A stretch of 64,000 bases of DNA from Lachnospiraceae bacterium NC2004 (GTDB lineage Bacteria > Bacillota > Clostridia > Lachnospirales > Lachnospiraceae). The notes below the pieces were generated by a model. The model did no database searches. It was not told the DNA's origin and saw only the letters and a list, made by a program, of their open reading frames with translations. Where the stretch lies: assembly GCA_000621905.1 (NCBI GenBank), contig JHXB01000004.1, positions 152,952-216,951 of the forward strand. Reading direction: 5' to 3'. Below, in pieces: positions 16,271-25,601 of this stretch (position 1 is the stretch's first letter; every line of letters starts with the position of its first letter). A program made the translations under genes and the position numbers.

Positions 16271-18163
16271 ATGGATTTTTGGGACAAGAATCTTGAGGCA
16301 TTAAAGCCGGTGCAACCTTACTTGGTTGAGCATTTACAGACTATAAAGCAGGAGGGCAATGATACAGTTACCCTCGGTGAGAATATCAGTATAGGAGAAG
16401 CTAAGGATGGCAATCCGATATTGAATGTCATAGTGGGCGGCAAGGAATACTGCCTTAACAGTCGCTTCAGACCGATAAGCGAAGCAGAGAAGTATGCTTC
16501 TCAGTTTGATGATATCAAGGACTATTCTGTTTCGTTGTTCTTTGGGTTCGGTAACGGAACTTTCGCAAGAGAGATTCTAAAAAAAGGCAACGATAAGGTC
16601 AGATATTGTTTCTTTGAGCCTTCAAGGGATTCGTTTATGTATATGCTTCACAATGTGGATCTGTCAGATGTTTTCTCTGATAACAGGGCAACTTTTTTTG
16701 TGGAAAACATCAATAAAGATGAGACAGCTGCGTACCTCCCTTCGTTTATTGACTGGACCAATATACCTCTAACAGAGATATATGTTCTTCCTAAGTATAA
16801 GGATATCTTTTTGCAGGAATATACTGATTTTGTGCATATCGTAAGGGATATTATTGTCAGGGCACAGCTCGCAATGAATACTGTTGTGGCGCACGGCAAT
16901 AAGCTTATGAGAAGTTCGGTATTGCATCTTCAGTATATCTTTAATTGTGTCAATTCGACAACGGTAAAGGGATATTTCCCTGAGGATATGCCGGCGATTC
17001 TTGTGTCAGCGGGTCCTTCAATTATGAACAATATAGATGTACTTAGGGAGGCTAAGGGCAAGGCTCTTATTATGTGCGTAGATTCAGCACACAGAACTCT
17101 TGTCAAAGCCGGTATAAAGCCTGACATAGTAGTGTCGGTTGACCCTGCCAAGTATGGTCTTAAGAAGGTATATGCCTTAGATCCTAATGCATTTGACGGG
17201 GTGGCATACCTTTTTAATACCGTTGCTAACTGCAACAGGACAGCCAATATTGATACCTATAAGAGGATTATATTTGACGGTGATGACGATATTGTTAAGC
17301 ATATGTTTAACGAAATCGGAGAACAGAGTATAACCGGATATGCGACGGGTGGTTCGGTTGCCTGTAGCGCATTTTCAATTCTTGAATATTGGGGATTTAA
17401 GACTATCATTTTCGTGGGACAGGATCTGTCTTTCAAGGATGGCAAGAGATACGCGGATTCAGTGCGAGATGCTGCTGAAGTATCTGCAGAGCACGGATTT
17501 ACGGTGTTTGATGTTCCGGGATATTACGGTGATACTGTTCAGACAAGAGAGGACTACTATACTTATCTCAAGTGGTTTGAGTCTGCAGCATATGTTACAG
17601 ACTGCGATAACCTCATCAATGCGACCGAGGGTGGTGCTTATATTAACGGCCTTACCAATATGTCACTTAAGGATGCGCTTGATAAGTATGCCACTAAGGA
17701 GTACAACATAAGAGAGATTATTGAGAATATGCCGAGTGCCTTTAACGAAGAGCAAAAGCAGCAGATTGAGAATTATATCAGAAGCCTGCCGGGCAGGGTT
17801 GAGTATTTCTTAAGACAGTTTAAGGAGGGAATCTCTTTAGCTGAGAGAGGAATGACTCTTTCTAAAAGAGCTAACCCTGATATGAGGGAGCTTAACAAGA
17901 TTAGTAAGTCTCTCGATAAGATTGACAAGGCTACATCTAACGAGACAGAATTCGCTATGATAAGCTTAAGAGCGGTTGATGTCGAGCGAAGAATAGCCAG
18001 AGATCAGCTTGTTTCAGGCGGTAACGCAGACAATGCCGAGGAGCAGAAGGAAGTATTTGCCTCACTTATCTTGTTGTACAGGGCGTTTTATGATGCTACA
18101 TTGGAGCTTAAGGACATCGTCAATGAGCTTATGGAGAATTTTGAAAGGGACGGAAGAAAGTAA
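16271..18163 (+). CDS. Maf-type motility accessory protein (DUF115, MptE-like), first copy
   Basis: A 630-residue member of the Maf/DUF115 family, which is thought to transfer nonulosonic acids (pseudaminic or legionaminic acid) onto flagellin. The central domain shows the family motif PAILVSAGPSIMNNIDVL near residues 240-260, followed by CVDSAHRTLVKAGIKPDIVV and later ATGGSVACSAFSILEYWG and IFVGQDLSFKDGKRYA. The location directly after the flagellin genes supports this role. The stop overlaps the next gene's start (TAATG), so the cytidylyltransferase is translationally coupled. The exact sugar is not readable from the sequence. Confidence 0.87.
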   Translation: MDFWDKNLEALKPVQPYLVEHLQTIKQEGNDTVTLGENISIGEAKDGNPILNVIVGGKEYCLNSRFRPISEAEKYASQFDDIKDYSVSLFFGFGNGTFAREILKKGNDKVRYCFFEPSRDSFMYMLHNVDLSDVFSDNRATFFVENINKDETAAYLPSFIDWTNIPLTEIYVLPKYKDIFLQEYTDFVHIVRDIIVRAQLAMNTVVAHGNKLMRSSVLHLQYIFNCVNSTTVKGYFPEDMPAILVSAGPSIMNNIDVLREAKGKALIMCVDSAHRTLVKAGIKPDIVVSVDPAKYGLKKVYALDPNAFDGVAYLFNTVANCNRTANIDTYKRIIFDGDDDIVKHMFNEIGEQSITGYATGGSVACSAFSILEYWGFKTIIFVGQDLSFKDGKRYADSVRDAAEVSAEHGFTVFDVPGYYGDTVQTREDYYTYLKWFESAAYVTDCDNLINATEGGAYINGLTNMSLKDALDKYATKEYNIREIIENMPSAFNEEQKQQIENYIRSLPGRVEYFLRQFKEGISLAERGMTLSKRANPDMRELNKISKSLDKIDKATSNETEFAMISLRAVDVERRIARDQLVSGGNADNAEEQKEVFASLILLYRAFYDATLELKDIVNELMENFERDGRK

Positions 18164-19167
18164 TGGAAGTACTTGCAATCATTCCTGCAAGATGCGGGAG
18201 TAGAAGTGTACCTGATAAGAACATTAGAAATATGGCGGGCAGACCGATGCTCGCCTATTCGATTGAGCATGGACTTAAGTCAGAGCTTATTAATAGAGTA
18301 ATTGTAAGCACTGATAGTGAGAAATACGCAGATATCGCAAGGGAGCATGGTGCTGAAGTACCATTTATCAGACCTGCCGAGTATGCTACCGATACCTCAT
18401 TAGATTATGATGTTTTTAAACATGCGCTTGATTATTTAAGAGATAATGAAGGTTATGAGCCTGATATAGTTGTGCAGTTAAGACCGACTTATCCGATAAG
18501 AGATGTAAATGATATAAATGAGATGATAAAGATCTTAAGCGAAGATGAAGAGGCAGATTCCGTAAGAGCTGTCGCACCTGCTAAAGAGATTCCTTATAAG
18601 ATGTGGAAGAAGGATGAGAATGGTGTTCTTACTCCATTTGTCACTGATATTCCTGAATGCTACAACATGCCTAGGCAGGAGCTTCCTAAGGTGTTTTATC
18701 AAAATGCAAGTATAGATGTATTGAGACCGAGAGCTATATATGAAAGCCATTCTATGACAGGTAAGAAGACTCTTGGCTATGTTATGAAGAGGAATTTTGA
18801 CATTGATACTGAGGAGGATTTCCTTCGTGCCGAGAGATATATAGAACTTAAGAGAGGCGGACACAGATATGTATTTGACATAGATGGAGTTATTGCTCAA
18901 TATGATCCAAGCCTTGACTATGCTAATGTTGGACCAAGGGAGAAGATGGTTTCTGCTATAAGGACACTTCATGAGGCCGGCAACGAGATAGTTCTTTTTA
19001 CAGCAAGAGGATATGTGACCGGAATAGACTGGGAAGAGACCACCAAGAAACAGATGGAGGAATTTGGAGTTCCTTACGATGAGCTTATATTTGGTAAGCC
19101 AAATGCTGATTTTTATATTGATGACAAGATGATCGACATGGATATATTAGAGGATTATTTTTCTTAG
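18163..19167 (+). CDS. Acylneuraminate cytidylyltransferase fused to a HAD-like phosphatase domain
   Basis: A 334-residue two-domain protein. Residues 1-230 are a NeuA/PseF-type CMP-sugar synthase (IIPARCGSRSVPDKNIR at the start, QLRPTYPIRDVNDI later). Residues 235-334 are a HAD-like domain with the DxD nucleophile motif in YVFDIDGVIAQYDP, the motif II stretch GNEIVLFTARG and motif IV FYIDDKMID. The first domain would activate a nonulosonic acid with CTP. The second may remove a phosphate from a sugar precursor. It lies between two Maf genes, its likely clients. No NeuB, NeuC or Pse synthesis gene is visible nearby. Confidence 0.87.
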   Translation: MEVLAIIPARCGSRSVPDKNIRNMAGRPMLAYSIEHGLKSELINRVIVSTDSEKYADIAREHGAEVPFIRPAEYATDTSLDYDVFKHALDYLRDNEGYEPDIVVQLRPTYPIRDVNDINEMIKILSEDEEADSVRAVAPAKEIPYKMWKKDENGVLTPFVTDIPECYNMPRQELPKVFYQNASIDVLRPRAIYESHSMTGKKTLGYVMKRNFDIDTEEDFLRAERYIELKRGGHRYVFDIDGVIAQYDPSLDYANVGPREKMVSAIRTLHEAGNEIVLFTARGYVTGIDWEETTKKQMEEFGVPYDELIFGKPNADFYIDDKMIDMDILEDYFS

Positions 19168-19177
19168 AGGTGAGAGC

Positions 19178-20821
19178 ATGGATGAGTATAAATTATATAG
19201 CGATGGAAGAGATTTAATCGATATTGCTAACGTAATAATAAGGAATACCAGAAGAATGCACCTCGAGGATATTCATAGTGGTCTTAAGAGATTGTCAAAG
19301 CTTTATGGACCTTATGCTGAGAGCGTGGCGCTGATTGAAGCTGAGACAAGGGAGCATGGAATCTTTCCGGATGCCAACTGCCTTGCGCTTACTATATCTC
19401 AGATATTAGAATCGGATGCGGCCAAAGATTATATTATGGTTGCAGATTACCTTGAACTCTCATTTAAGCCGATGATTCTTCAGGTTCAGGAAGGGCTAAG
19501 GATTGTTTTTGGTAATATCGGGGCTACATATAGCAAAGAGATAGAGGCTGCCAACCTTTTGACCAGTGATGTACTTTCAAGGCAGTTAAAGGATGTTAAA
19601 CCATATGATATCGAAGAGACATCGACAGGGCACGCAACATTGGCTTTAGAGGATTCTAATGGCAGATATTATTTTCATAGCAATGTAGATCCTGTGGTTG
19701 AGGCAGATGAGCTTATAAATGATTATTATGATCCTAGATATGAAGAATATATTTTGATTGGAACAGGACTTGGATACCTGATTCTTAGCTTGCTTAAGAA
19801 GGATGCGTTTAGCAAGCTCACGGTATATGAAAATGACGCAAGAATGCTTAAGTCAATGATATCTTATCATGATGTAAGTGCGTTTATTAAGGGTGGAAGA
19901 TTAAAGATTATTCTTGATGATAAGCTTGAGCATTTGACTAAAGCGTGTCAGTCAGATTCGGCTAAGGTTATAATACATGAGCCAAGTATCAGAAATATCA
20001 GGAATGACAATATGAGAACTCAGCTTTACAGGTATTTTTACAAGGAGATGGGAATTAGGCGCAATCTTAATGTTATGCAGGCGAATTTCTATCAGAATTA
20101 CAGAAACTGTAAAGGAAATGTTGATGAACTTAAGGATAAGTTTGAAGGTAAGAGAGTTGTTATGGTTGCAGCGGGACCATCGGTTTCTAAGCACTATGAT
20201 GAGCTTAAGAATCTTCCTGAAGACGTAGTGGTTATAGCAGTTTCTACGATATATAGGAAGTTACTTGCTGAAGGTATAAGACCTGATTTTGTAGTTCATA
20301 TCGATCCACAGATTAAGACCTATGGGCATCTTAAAGATATCAACGAAGACATACCGCTCTTAGTGCTTTCGACAGCATTTGAAGGATGCGCGAGACTGTA
20401 TCCGGGCAAGAGTTATATTATTTATCAGGAAGGATATTATCTTGCGGAGCAGGAGGCTCTTAAAGGATATCAGCTTTATGAGACGGGTGGTTCGGTTTCT
20501 TGCGTTGCTTTAGAGGTCGCTTATAAGCTTGGTGCTAAAGAGATAGTGTTAATTGGGCTTGATCTTGCCTATACAGATGGGCTTGCGCATGCCAAAGGTG
20601 TCTCTAAGCAGAAGACGGCTGATTTGGCAAATGCATACAAGGTCAAGGGTTACTATGGAGGCGAAGTTCCTAGTACGCTGGTATTTGCAGGATTTATTGA
20701 CTGGTTTTCAGACTACGCCAAGAGGCATCAGGATTGCAAGATTGTAAATGCTACCGAGGGTGGAGCAGATATACCGGGAATTGATAAATGCGCATTTAAG
20801 GAGGCGATTTATCGTGATTAA
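19178..20821 (+). CDS. Maf-type motility accessory protein (DUF115), second copy
   Basis: A 547-residue DUF115 protein, diverged from the first Maf. It has the same core pattern: KRVVMVAAGPSVSKHYDELK, then RKLLAEGIRPDFVVHIDPQ, YETGGSVSCVALEVAYKLGA and IVLIGLDLAYTDGLAHA. Tandem Maf genes are common in flagellar glycosylation islands and may act on different sites or sugars. The gene starts 10 bases after the cytidylyltransferase, with a GAGGTGAG ribosome site. Its last 8 bases overlap the next small gene. Confidence 0.85.
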   Translation: MDEYKLYSDGRDLIDIANVIIRNTRRMHLEDIHSGLKRLSKLYGPYAESVALIEAETREHGIFPDANCLALTISQILESDAAKDYIMVADYLELSFKPMILQVQEGLRIVFGNIGATYSKEIEAANLLTSDVLSRQLKDVKPYDIEETSTGHATLALEDSNGRYYFHSNVDPVVEADELINDYYDPRYEEYILIGTGLGYLILSLLKKDAFSKLTVYENDARMLKSMISYHDVSAFIKGGRLKIILDDKLEHLTKACQSDSAKVIIHEPSIRNIRNDNMRTQLYRYFYKEMGIRRNLNVMQANFYQNYRNCKGNVDELKDKFEGKRVVMVAAGPSVSKHYDELKNLPEDVVVIAVSTIYRKLLAEGIRPDFVVHIDPQIKTYGHLKDINEDIPLLVLSTAFEGCARLYPGKSYIIYQEGYYLAEQEALKGYQLYETGGSVSCVALEVAYKLGAKEIVLIGLDLAYTDGLAHAKGVSKQKTADLANAYKVKGYYGGEVPSTLVFAGFIDWFSDYAKRHQDCKIVNATEGGADIPGIDKCAFKEAIYRD

Positions 20822-21035
20822 GAAGGCTGTTAAGTCGGATTTAATGTTTAAGGAGAGTATCCTTAAGAATAACCTTTCCAATAACTATAAGGATGCAGCG
20901 CATGAGGCGTTAGCAGACTTTGATAAAGCAGTTGAGGAGTATCATGATTCAGGACAGCTTAAGGATAAGGATTATATGAAATACCACTCTATAGTAGAAA
21001 ACTATAAGATAAGTATGAAGAATTATCATCACTAA
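20814..21035 (+). CDS. Small charged protein overlapping the second Maf gene, unknown function
   Basis: A 73-residue lysine- and aspartate-rich helical protein (MIKKAVKSDLMFKESILKNN at the start). I chose the GTG at 20814 because AAGGAGGCGA sits six bases before it. It overlaps the end of the Maf gene by 8 bases, so it is translationally coupled to it. No family is recognised. The position between Maf and a glycosyltransferase points to a role in flagellin modification. Confidence 0.65.
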   Translation: MIKKAVKSDLMFKESILKNNLSNNYKDAAHEALADFDKAVEEYHDSGQLKDKDYMKYHSIVENYKISMKNYHH

Positions 21036-21048
21036 TTGGAGGACAATC

Positions 21049-23406
21049 ATGAAGATTAGCATAATTACACCGTTTAATAAGGGTGTATCGTTTTTATCGG
21101 ATTATTTTGAGTGCCTTAAGGCACAGACTTTTAAGAATTTTGAGATCGTTTTGGCTCTTAACGGAATTGAGGCGGACGAGAAGAAAGAGATAGATGCACT
21201 TATTGCTGAAGCGTCAGAAGATATGCAACTTAAGGTTATTAACACTGATAATGATGTTGCGACTGCACGTAATGAAGCAATCAAGGCAGCTAAAGGAGAG
21301 TACCTCTTCTTTATGGATGCCGACGATTATATCGAAGAAAATACTTTGGAGTTGCTTCTTGAAGGTCTTAAAGATACTAAGTACTTAGATTTTACATTTG
21401 CCACATGGAAAGTAAGCTATAACAGATACGGTGTCTACATGGGCGTTGAGCGCGAGATGGACAGAGATAATGATGTGGAGGACGATTCGGAAGACGGTGA
21501 TGATGTAGTTAATGTTAAGACCGAGTGGGATGATTATACACCGGGCATGAATCCAAAAGTTGAGAGGATAGTTAAGAAGCGTAGATATAAGCTTCATCCG
21601 GATTACAGAATTAAGACAGATGTTGATGAGCTGCCTGATGATGAAGCTAAGAAGCAGCAGTATCAGGTTGGTGCGGCTGAGCAGCTTCTTATAAGGCAGG
21701 GTGGACTTAAGACCATAAGTGTATTGAGTATCCTTATTAAGAAGTCGTATGTTGAGAAGAATGGGCTTGAATTTGATACGGAGGCTTATCTATATCAGGA
21801 TCTTAGATTTATGGTTAAGCTTATTGATTCAGGTGCAGTTGGTAAGAGGGTTGAGGAAGCTATTTATGTTAAGCATCGTCACAATGATCCCGTTACTCTT
21901 CCAAGTATCAATCAGCTTAAAGATCCTGAGAGATTTAACTGTTCGATTAAGGCATATAAGAGAGCTAAAGAAGCTATAGATGCCAAGGGTGTAGCAAGAT
22001 TTTATCTCGATCAAATCATTTTAAATTACTACTGCCGCTACTTTGTTACGAGGGCGAGAAGAAGTGAAAATGATTACTGGAGAAAAGAGCGCTTCGAAGT
22101 GATGAGCGAGATATTGAGAGGCTGTAGGAAGGATGTCAAGAAGGGATATCGTAGTTCTGAGCGTAATATGATAAGTGCCTGTGAGAAGGGAGATCTTAAG
22201 AAGGTGCTTAGACTTACGGCTGTTAAGCTCGGTAAGAAGAAGGCTAAGGGTATGATTAAGAACAGTCATACTTTCCCTAGATATCTTTATTATAACTTCT
22301 TTACCAAGAAGCCTTTGCTTGATAATGTCGTAATGTTTGAGACATTCTTTGGTAAGTCATATTCCGACAGTCCTAAGTATATATACGAGTACCTGGTTGA
22401 GAACTGTAAAGGTAAGTACAAGTTCGTGTGGTCGGTTGACAACATGGGTGTTAAGGTTCCTTATGGGGCTAAGAGAGTTAAGAGATACAGTATCGCATAC
22501 ATGTATTATTTGGCGAGAGCCAAGTATCAGGTATTTAATGTAAGACAGCCTTTGGGTTATCGTAAGCAGGAAGGTAACATTTTCTTGGAGTGCTGGCATG
22601 GAACACCACTTAAGAGACTTGTGTTTGATCAGGAAGAGGTTGCGAGTGCAGATCCAAGATACAAGTCAAGATTCTATAAGCACACTCTTGACTGGGATTA
22701 TCTTATCTCACCTAATCCGTTTAGTACGGGGGCTTTTCAGTCTGCGTTTAGAGTGCCTAAGGAGAAGATTATTGAGACGGGTTATCCTAGAAATGATGTC
22801 TTGTATAAGGGCAACACGCCTGAGAACATTGCTTCAATTAAGGAGAGACTTGGTATTCCTAAGGACAAGAAGGTCATTCTCTATGCTCCAACCTGGAGAG
22901 ATGATGATTATGTTGAGTCCGGTAAGTATAACTTCAAGCTTCCGCTAGATCTTGAAGATATGAGAAACAGGCTCTCAGACGAGTATGTGGTAGTGCTTAG
23001 AATGCACTATTATATAGCGAGTCAGATGGATGTTTCTATGTATGAGGGGTTTGCATTTGACGAGAGTAGTTACAGTGATATATCAGATCTTTATCTTATT
23101 TCTGATATATTGATTACAGATTATTCATCAGTGTTCTTTGATTATGGTAATTTGAAACGACCTGTGCTATTCTTTACTTATGACTTGGAAAAATACAGAG
23201 ACATGCTTAGGGGATTTTATCTTGATATTGAGAAAGATGTTCCGGGACCGCTTCTTTACACTTCTGATGAGGTTACTGACGCCATTCTTAATATCGATGA
23301 GATTAGTGAGAAATACGCTGACAGATACGACACATTCTATGAGAGATTCTGTAGTGTTGACGATGGCAATGCTGCTAAGAGAGTGTGTGAGATAGTATTT
23401 AAATAA
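21049..23406 (+). CDS. Bifunctional GT2 glycosyltransferase / CDP-glycerol glycerophosphotransferase
   Basis: A 785-residue fusion. The N-terminal domain (1-320) is a family 2 glycosyltransferase: KISIITPFNKGVSFLSDYFE, RNEAIKAAKGEYLFFMDADD with the DxD motif near residue 90. An acidic loop around residues 140-165 is unusual. The C-terminal domain (about 430-785) is a TagB/TagF-type glycerophosphotransferase with CWHGTPLKRL near residue 515, YAPTWRDDDY near 620, and SDILITDYSSVFFDY near 690. Such domains normally build wall teichoic acid. Here the gene ends a flagellin glycosylation cluster, so transfer of sugar plus glycerol phosphate to a flagellar or surface glycan is the likely job. Confidence 0.87.
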   Translation: MKISIITPFNKGVSFLSDYFECLKAQTFKNFEIVLALNGIEADEKKEIDALIAEASEDMQLKVINTDNDVATARNEAIKAAKGEYLFFMDADDYIEENTLELLLEGLKDTKYLDFTFATWKVSYNRYGVYMGVEREMDRDNDVEDDSEDGDDVVNVKTEWDDYTPGMNPKVERIVKKRRYKLHPDYRIKTDVDELPDDEAKKQQYQVGAAEQLLIRQGGLKTISVLSILIKKSYVEKNGLEFDTEAYLYQDLRFMVKLIDSGAVGKRVEEAIYVKHRHNDPVTLPSINQLKDPERFNCSIKAYKRAKEAIDAKGVARFYLDQIILNYYCRYFVTRARRSENDYWRKERFEVMSEILRGCRKDVKKGYRSSERNMISACEKGDLKKVLRLTAVKLGKKKAKGMIKNSHTFPRYLYYNFFTKKPLLDNVVMFETFFGKSYSDSPKYIYEYLVENCKGKYKFVWSVDNMGVKVPYGAKRVKRYSIAYMYYLARAKYQVFNVRQPLGYRKQEGNIFLECWHGTPLKRLVFDQEEVASADPRYKSRFYKHTLDWDYLISPNPFSTGAFQSAFRVPKEKIIETGYPRNDVLYKGNTPENIASIKERLGIPKDKKVILYAPTWRDDDYVESGKYNFKLPLDLEDMRNRLSDEYVVVLRMHYYIASQMDVSMYEGFAFDESSYSDISDLYLISDILITDYSSVFFDYGNLKRPVLFFTYDLEKYRDMLRGFYLDIEKDVPGPLLYTSDEVTDAILNIDEISEKYADRYDTFYERFCSVDDGNAAKRVCEIVFK

Positions 23407-23425
23407 AAGGAAGGTATAGTATACT

Positions 23426-25165
23426 ATGGGGATAATTGCTGTTAATCAGACTGGATATTTAAAAGGGAACAAGAAACAGGCTACTTATGTTGATGAGACT
23501 AAATCAGGGGAAGGTCTTAGCTTCAATCTTGTTTCAAATGATGGCTCTGTTGTGTACGAAGGAACTACCAAGGTTATTGGAGATGATAAGGACTCCGGAG
23601 ATTATGTTCATCAGGTGGATTTTTCAGAGTTTGATGACGATGGTACATATAAGATTGTGATAGGGTCTGACGAGTCGTATTCATTTGCAATAGGTGAAAA
23701 GGGCTTATATAAAGATATGGTCCGCGACGTGTTTAATTACTACTATCAGAATAGATGTAGTGAAGATATCGTTGAAGAGAGAATTACATCAGGTGATAAG
23801 AGTAAGCTTAAGAGGGCAGCGGGACACAAGCCTGATATCGCTAACACTATCGCTATATGGAATTATAACGGTATTATGGAGACTTTAGATGTATCGGGTG
23901 GATGGTATGACGCCGGAGATCATGGTAAGTACACTGTTAATTCCGGATTTTCGTTATGGTTCTTTTTCAATGCATATGAACTTGAGAAGGCTATGGCTAA
24001 GAGGACAGGCGCTAACGGATTAATATTAGATAACCGTGAAATGTTCTTTGAAGAGTGTAGGTGTGAGCTTGATCACCTTTCTAAGATGCTTGTTACAAGT
24101 GGGGCTCATAAGGATATGGCTTACAGTAAGGTTCATGATAGGACTTGGACAGCGGTAGGAACAGCACCTAGCGAGGATGAAGAGGAGCGTTTACTTTTCC
24201 CTCCTACTACTGCAGCAACTTTAGATCTTAGTGCATGTTTTGCGATGGGAGCCAGGGTGTTCGCCGAGAAGGATGCAGAATATAGTGACTTCTTGCTTGA
24301 TATTTCTAAGAGAGCATATGAAGCTGCTAAGAAGTTCCCTAATATGCTTGCACCTGTAGATTCTAGATTTGGTGGCGGCTCTTATGACGATGATGATGTA
24401 AGAGACGAGTATTACTGGGCGGCTACTGAGCTTTATATTACTACCGGAGAGGAATATTACTTAAAGGATATGGAGAAGAATGATTACTTCCTCGATATTC
24501 CGTTTAGGTTTATTAATTCAGAGAGTCCTGAGGTGTGCGGATGCTTTGATTGGGGCAACGTTGCGGCTAATGGTTCGTTAAGTCTTGTTCTTAGCGACAG
24601 GCTTGATGATGACAGTTATTCGACCTTGAAGTATAACGTGATTATGGCTGCTTCTAAACTCTTTGACTTGAGCAAGAAGCAGGGATATGGTCATCCATTT
24701 GGACCTGAGTTCTTGAATGGTATCAAGGCTCCGGGTTATGCGTGGGGTTCTAATTCCTATGTTTGTGAGAATTCAATTGTTTTGCTTTCCGCATATTATA
24801 TAACTAAAGATAAACAGTATCTCAATGCTGCAATTGCCGGACTTAATTATCTGTTAGGGTGTAACCCGCTTAACATTTCATATATTACCGGGTACGGTAG
24901 TGATGCGGTTAAGTATCCTCATCATCGTTTTTGGTCAGGACAGTTAAGAGACGACAGACCTTTTGCACCTGCAGGTGTATTGGTTGGAGGACCTAATTCC
25001 GGTATGCAGTGTGATTATGTAAAGAGTCTCGGTTGGGATGGTAAGACTATGCCACCGGCTAAGATGTACGTTGATCACATTGAAGCATTTTCTACAAATG
25101 AATGCACAATCAATTGGAATGGTGCGTTTCTTAATATGCTTGTTGCGATATTGAATTTGGCGTAA
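23426..25165 (+). CDS. Glycoside hydrolase family 9 protein without signal peptide
   Basis: A 579-residue GH9. An N-terminal Ig-like domain (cellulase N-terminal type, INQTGYL-like start) is followed by the catalytic (alpha/alpha)6 domain. The catalytic base region SGGWYDAGDHGKYTVN lies near residues 157-172, PHHRFW near 498, and the acid Glu in STNECTINWN near 559. No signal peptide is present, so the enzyme should act on cello- or other beta-glucan oligosaccharides imported into the cytoplasm. It begins 19 bases after the glycosyltransferase with AAGGAAGG upstream, and may be cotranscribed with the island. A terminator follows. Confidence 0.88.
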   Translation: MGIIAVNQTGYLKGNKKQATYVDETKSGEGLSFNLVSNDGSVVYEGTTKVIGDDKDSGDYVHQVDFSEFDDDGTYKIVIGSDESYSFAIGEKGLYKDMVRDVFNYYYQNRCSEDIVEERITSGDKSKLKRAAGHKPDIANTIAIWNYNGIMETLDVSGGWYDAGDHGKYTVNSGFSLWFFFNAYELEKAMAKRTGANGLILDNREMFFEECRCELDHLSKMLVTSGAHKDMAYSKVHDRTWTAVGTAPSEDEEERLLFPPTTAATLDLSACFAMGARVFAEKDAEYSDFLLDISKRAYEAAKKFPNMLAPVDSRFGGGSYDDDDVRDEYYWAATELYITTGEEYYLKDMEKNDYFLDIPFRFINSESPEVCGCFDWGNVAANGSLSLVLSDRLDDDSYSTLKYNVIMAASKLFDLSKKQGYGHPFGPEFLNGIKAPGYAWGSNSYVCENSIVLLSAYYITKDKQYLNAAIAGLNYLLGCNPLNISYITGYGSDAVKYPHHRFWSGQLRDDRPFAPAGVLVGGPNSGMQCDYVKSLGWDGKTMPPAKMYVDHIEAFSTNECTINWNGAFLNMLVAILNLA

Positions 25166-25193
25166 GATTGAACTATATATATGAGTTGTTATG

Positions 25194-25220
25194 GGGAGAA
25201 TCGTTGATTCTCCCTTGTTT
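25194..25220 (+). terminator. Terminator after GH9
   Basis: A perfect 9-bp stem GGGAGAATC / GATTCTCCC with a GTT loop, then TTGTTT. Confidence 0.8.
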
Positions 25221-25234
25221 ATGAAGGAGGATAT

Positions 25235-25600
25235 ATGTCAGGTTTTCCGGATAGGGCAGGACTTTTTGAGAGGCTCTCTAAGTCTACTTTCAGGAGTCGG
25301 TTTCATTTGTCTAAGAAAGATAAGGATTATGTAAATGATAAAGGGTACGACACGATTAGGAGTCATGCGTGCGATTTTGTGGCTAAGAGGCTTGCGCCTG
25401 CATTTCCTAAAAATGACGGTAAGCAGACGCCTATGAAGGGACACCCGGTGTTTATAGGGCAGCATGCAGCTGCTTGTTGTTGCAGAGGGTGTTTAAGGAA
25501 GTGGCACTTTATTCCTGAGGGCAGGGAGTTAAGTGAAGAGGAGCAGGAGTATATTGTGGATGTTTTGATGGATTGGATAAGAAGAGAGATGGAGGGATAA
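25235..25600 (+). CDS. DUF4186 family protein
   Basis: A 121-residue protein that matches the DUF4186 pattern: RFHLSKKDKDYV, GYDTIRSHACDFVAKRLAPA, PKNDGKQTPMKGHPVFIGQH, and a CCCRGCLRKWHFIP motif with conserved Cys and His that could bind a metal. Function is unknown. It starts at an ATG after AAGGAGG. Its stop is one base before the next ATG, so it is coupled with the large secreted protein, though that pairing may be accidental. Confidence 0.85.
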   Translation: MSGFPDRAGLFERLSKSTFRSRFHLSKKDKDYVNDKGYDTIRSHACDFVAKRLAPAFPKNDGKQTPMKGHPVFIGQHAAACCCRGCLRKWHFIPEGRELSEEEQEYIVDVLMDWIRREMEG

Positions 25601-25601
25601 C

